6,571 nucleotides of DNA from contig JASJEI010000379.1 of the NCBI GenBank assembly GCA_030064795.1, positions 1 to 6,571 on the forward strand, read 5' to 3'. The DNA comes from Pleurocapsa sp. MO_226.B13 (GTDB lineage: Bacteria; Cyanobacteriota; Cyanobacteriia; Cyanobacteriales; Xenococcaceae). Shown one piece after another: positions 5,991 through 6,571 of the stretch. Positions within the stretch are counted from its first letter, which is position 1. Each line of letters opens with the position of its first letter. A program made the position numbers and the translations under genes. The notes below the pieces were generated by a model, which was not told the DNA's origin, did not search any database, and was given only the letters and a program-made list of their open reading frames with translations.

Positions 5991-6411
5991 GTGAGTTCGA
6001 CGAAAATTTTAAGAGCAAAAAAACGGCTGAGACCTATGCTAAAGAGAGTTATTGAAGCAGATGCGGGCAAGCCCTTTCTCAGCTATGAAAATAAAATCAC
6101 GGAAGCGATATACACCGAAATTTTTTGTGATGTAGACGACTTCTATCAAAGCTTTGAACAACACTGTCGTTCGATTCCTCAGTTAACCGCAGTTACGGGA
6201 GAAAGAAGATGTCCTAAAGGATACCGCTTCGCATATAGCTCTCGTATGAGTTTGAGCGAAGTGATGACAAAGCGCGATCGCGAGTCATGGAAGTGGTTAC
6301 AGGACATTCAAGGAATTCTATACTCTACAAGTACAACCTCACTGGAAAAAAGCTTTTCCTAATTTGGTTAGTTACAATCGTTTCGTCGAACTAATGCCTT
6401 GGTCAATGATG
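5988..6411 (+). mobile_element. IS982-family remnant, left portion
   Basis: Exoprotein-like coding stops and an IS982-type transposase reading begins in this segment. The left end is therefore placed near ACGTGAGTTCGAC (from about 5989). That boundary is inferred from where homology switches, not from a paired inverted repeat. The element is cut at 6411/6412 by an ISAs1-type end, so its catalytic region and right end are not next to it. Confidence 0.6.
6036..6411 (+). pseudogene. IS982-family transposase N-terminal fragment, frameshifted and interrupted
   Basis: From ATG 6036 the frame encodes a poorly recognised leader, then EIFCDVDDFYQSFEQ, TGERRCPKGYRFAYSS and RMSLSEVMT. These match the IS982 transposase N terminus (FCDxDDFCQxF, then a Cys/Arg-rich stretch, then LSEIMT). 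After the MT ending at 6269 the original frame becomes meaningless. Family sequence continues one base over as AIASHGSGYRTFKEFYTLQV, then HWKKAFPNLVSYNRFVEL and MPWSMM. This indicates one inserted base at about 6269-6271, next to the HIP1 site at 6274. The reading stops being IS982-like exactly at 6412, where another element's end begins. The DDE catalytic residues lie beyond this point and are missing here. It cannot make a working transposase. The true start may have been closer to EIFCDVDD than 6036. Confidence 0.82.
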
Positions 6412-6571
6412 CAGGGCAAACGCATACATTTCTTTACGTGGAATTAGAAAGAGAATTAAGAACCAGAGTCAAATAATTATTATTCCATCCTGCTTTAAGA
6501 CGTTTAGCATGAACTCCTCCTTTAGCAGTCTTCTCATGAGTCAGGAGATTAACTGCTAGATGACGAACTAC
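6412..6571 (-). mobile_element. 3' end of an ISAs1-family element inserted in the IS982 remnant (partial)
   Basis: IS982-like sequence breaks off at CAGGGCAAACGCAT (from 6412), which I take as the terminal inverted repeat. It lies 22 bp past the stop of a minus-strand ISAs1-type transposase. The rest of the element continues beyond the right edge. A duplication of about 8-10 bp ending at 6411 (ATG at its right end) is expected on the far side. The exact terminus is inferred from the homology break. Confidence 0.65.
6434..6571 (-). CDS. ISAs1-family transposase, C-terminal 45 residues (partial)
   Basis: Minus-strand reading from the right edge gives VVRHLAVNLLTHEKTAKGG, then VHAKRLKAGWNNNYLTLVL and NSLSNST, ending at TAA (6436-6434). 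The pattern [IV]RxLA[IVL]NLLxxEKTxKxG followed by KRLKAxWNNxYLxxVL is the well-conserved C terminus of ISAs1-family (H-repeat-like) DDE transposases. These proteins are about 350-400 residues, so roughly one eighth is in view. No catalytic residue is in this part. The visible part has no stop or frameshift, so the element could be intact outside the window. It is oriented opposite to the IS982 remnant it interrupts. Confidence 0.78.
   Translation of the reverse strand, partial: VVRHLAVNLLTHEKTAKGGVHAKRLKAGWNNNYLTLVLNSLSNST

Noticed and set aside
5964..6035. N-terminal extension of the IS982 reading back to ATG 5964
   Set aside because: Bases 5964-5990 are the complement of exoprotein codons, so the extension crosses the element boundary. 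ATG 6036 is the earliest start fully inside the IS.

Overview
The window looks like an accessory stretch of a cyanobacterial chromosome or large plasmid. The main reason is the highly iterated palindrome GCGATCGC (HIP1), which occurs seven times in 6.6 kb (at 391, 467, 490, 2597, 4285, 5299 and 6274). The C-rich and AACCCAAC intergenic repeats, the GMC oxidoreductase and the filamentous-hemagglutinin-type exoprotein also fit a non-picocyanobacterial cyanobacterium. I cannot name a genus.

Layout, left to right. Positions 1-140 hold the 5' end of a minus-strand gene for an acidic protein with an RTX-like glycine/aspartate stretch. Upstream of it is a 22-bp imperfect tandem repeat (182-225). A broken zinc-ribbon ORF without a usable start lies at 252-557. 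The main gene (732-2708, plus) encodes a 658-residue GMC-type flavoprotein oxidoreductase. Its last eight codons and stop come from the left end of an IS1182-family insertion sequence, which occupies 2683-4474. That element has 45-bp terminal inverted repeats (43/45 matching) and a CTAG target duplication. Its transposase has two single-base frameshifts near the N terminus. The displaced original 3' end of the oxidoreductase gene is still readable at 4475-4582 and would restore a 684-residue protein.

A convergent intergenic region (4583-4859) is packed with inverted repeats, including a fold-back element at 4678-4772. The minus-strand gene at 4860-5990 is the C-terminal part of a two-partner-secretion (FHA/haemagglutination-activity-type) exoprotein, cut off at its 5' side. 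The cut coincides with the start of an IS982-family remnant (about 5988-6411, plus). That remnant is frameshifted and is itself interrupted at 6412 by the end of an ISAs1-family element, whose minus-strand transposase C terminus runs off the right edge.

The window therefore records successive transposition: IS982 into the exoprotein gene, ISAs1 into IS982, and separately IS1182 into the 3' end of the oxidoreductase gene. I see no operon, defence system, CRISPR array or RNA gene. The most informative signal is the reconstructable gene and insertion history rather than a new system.
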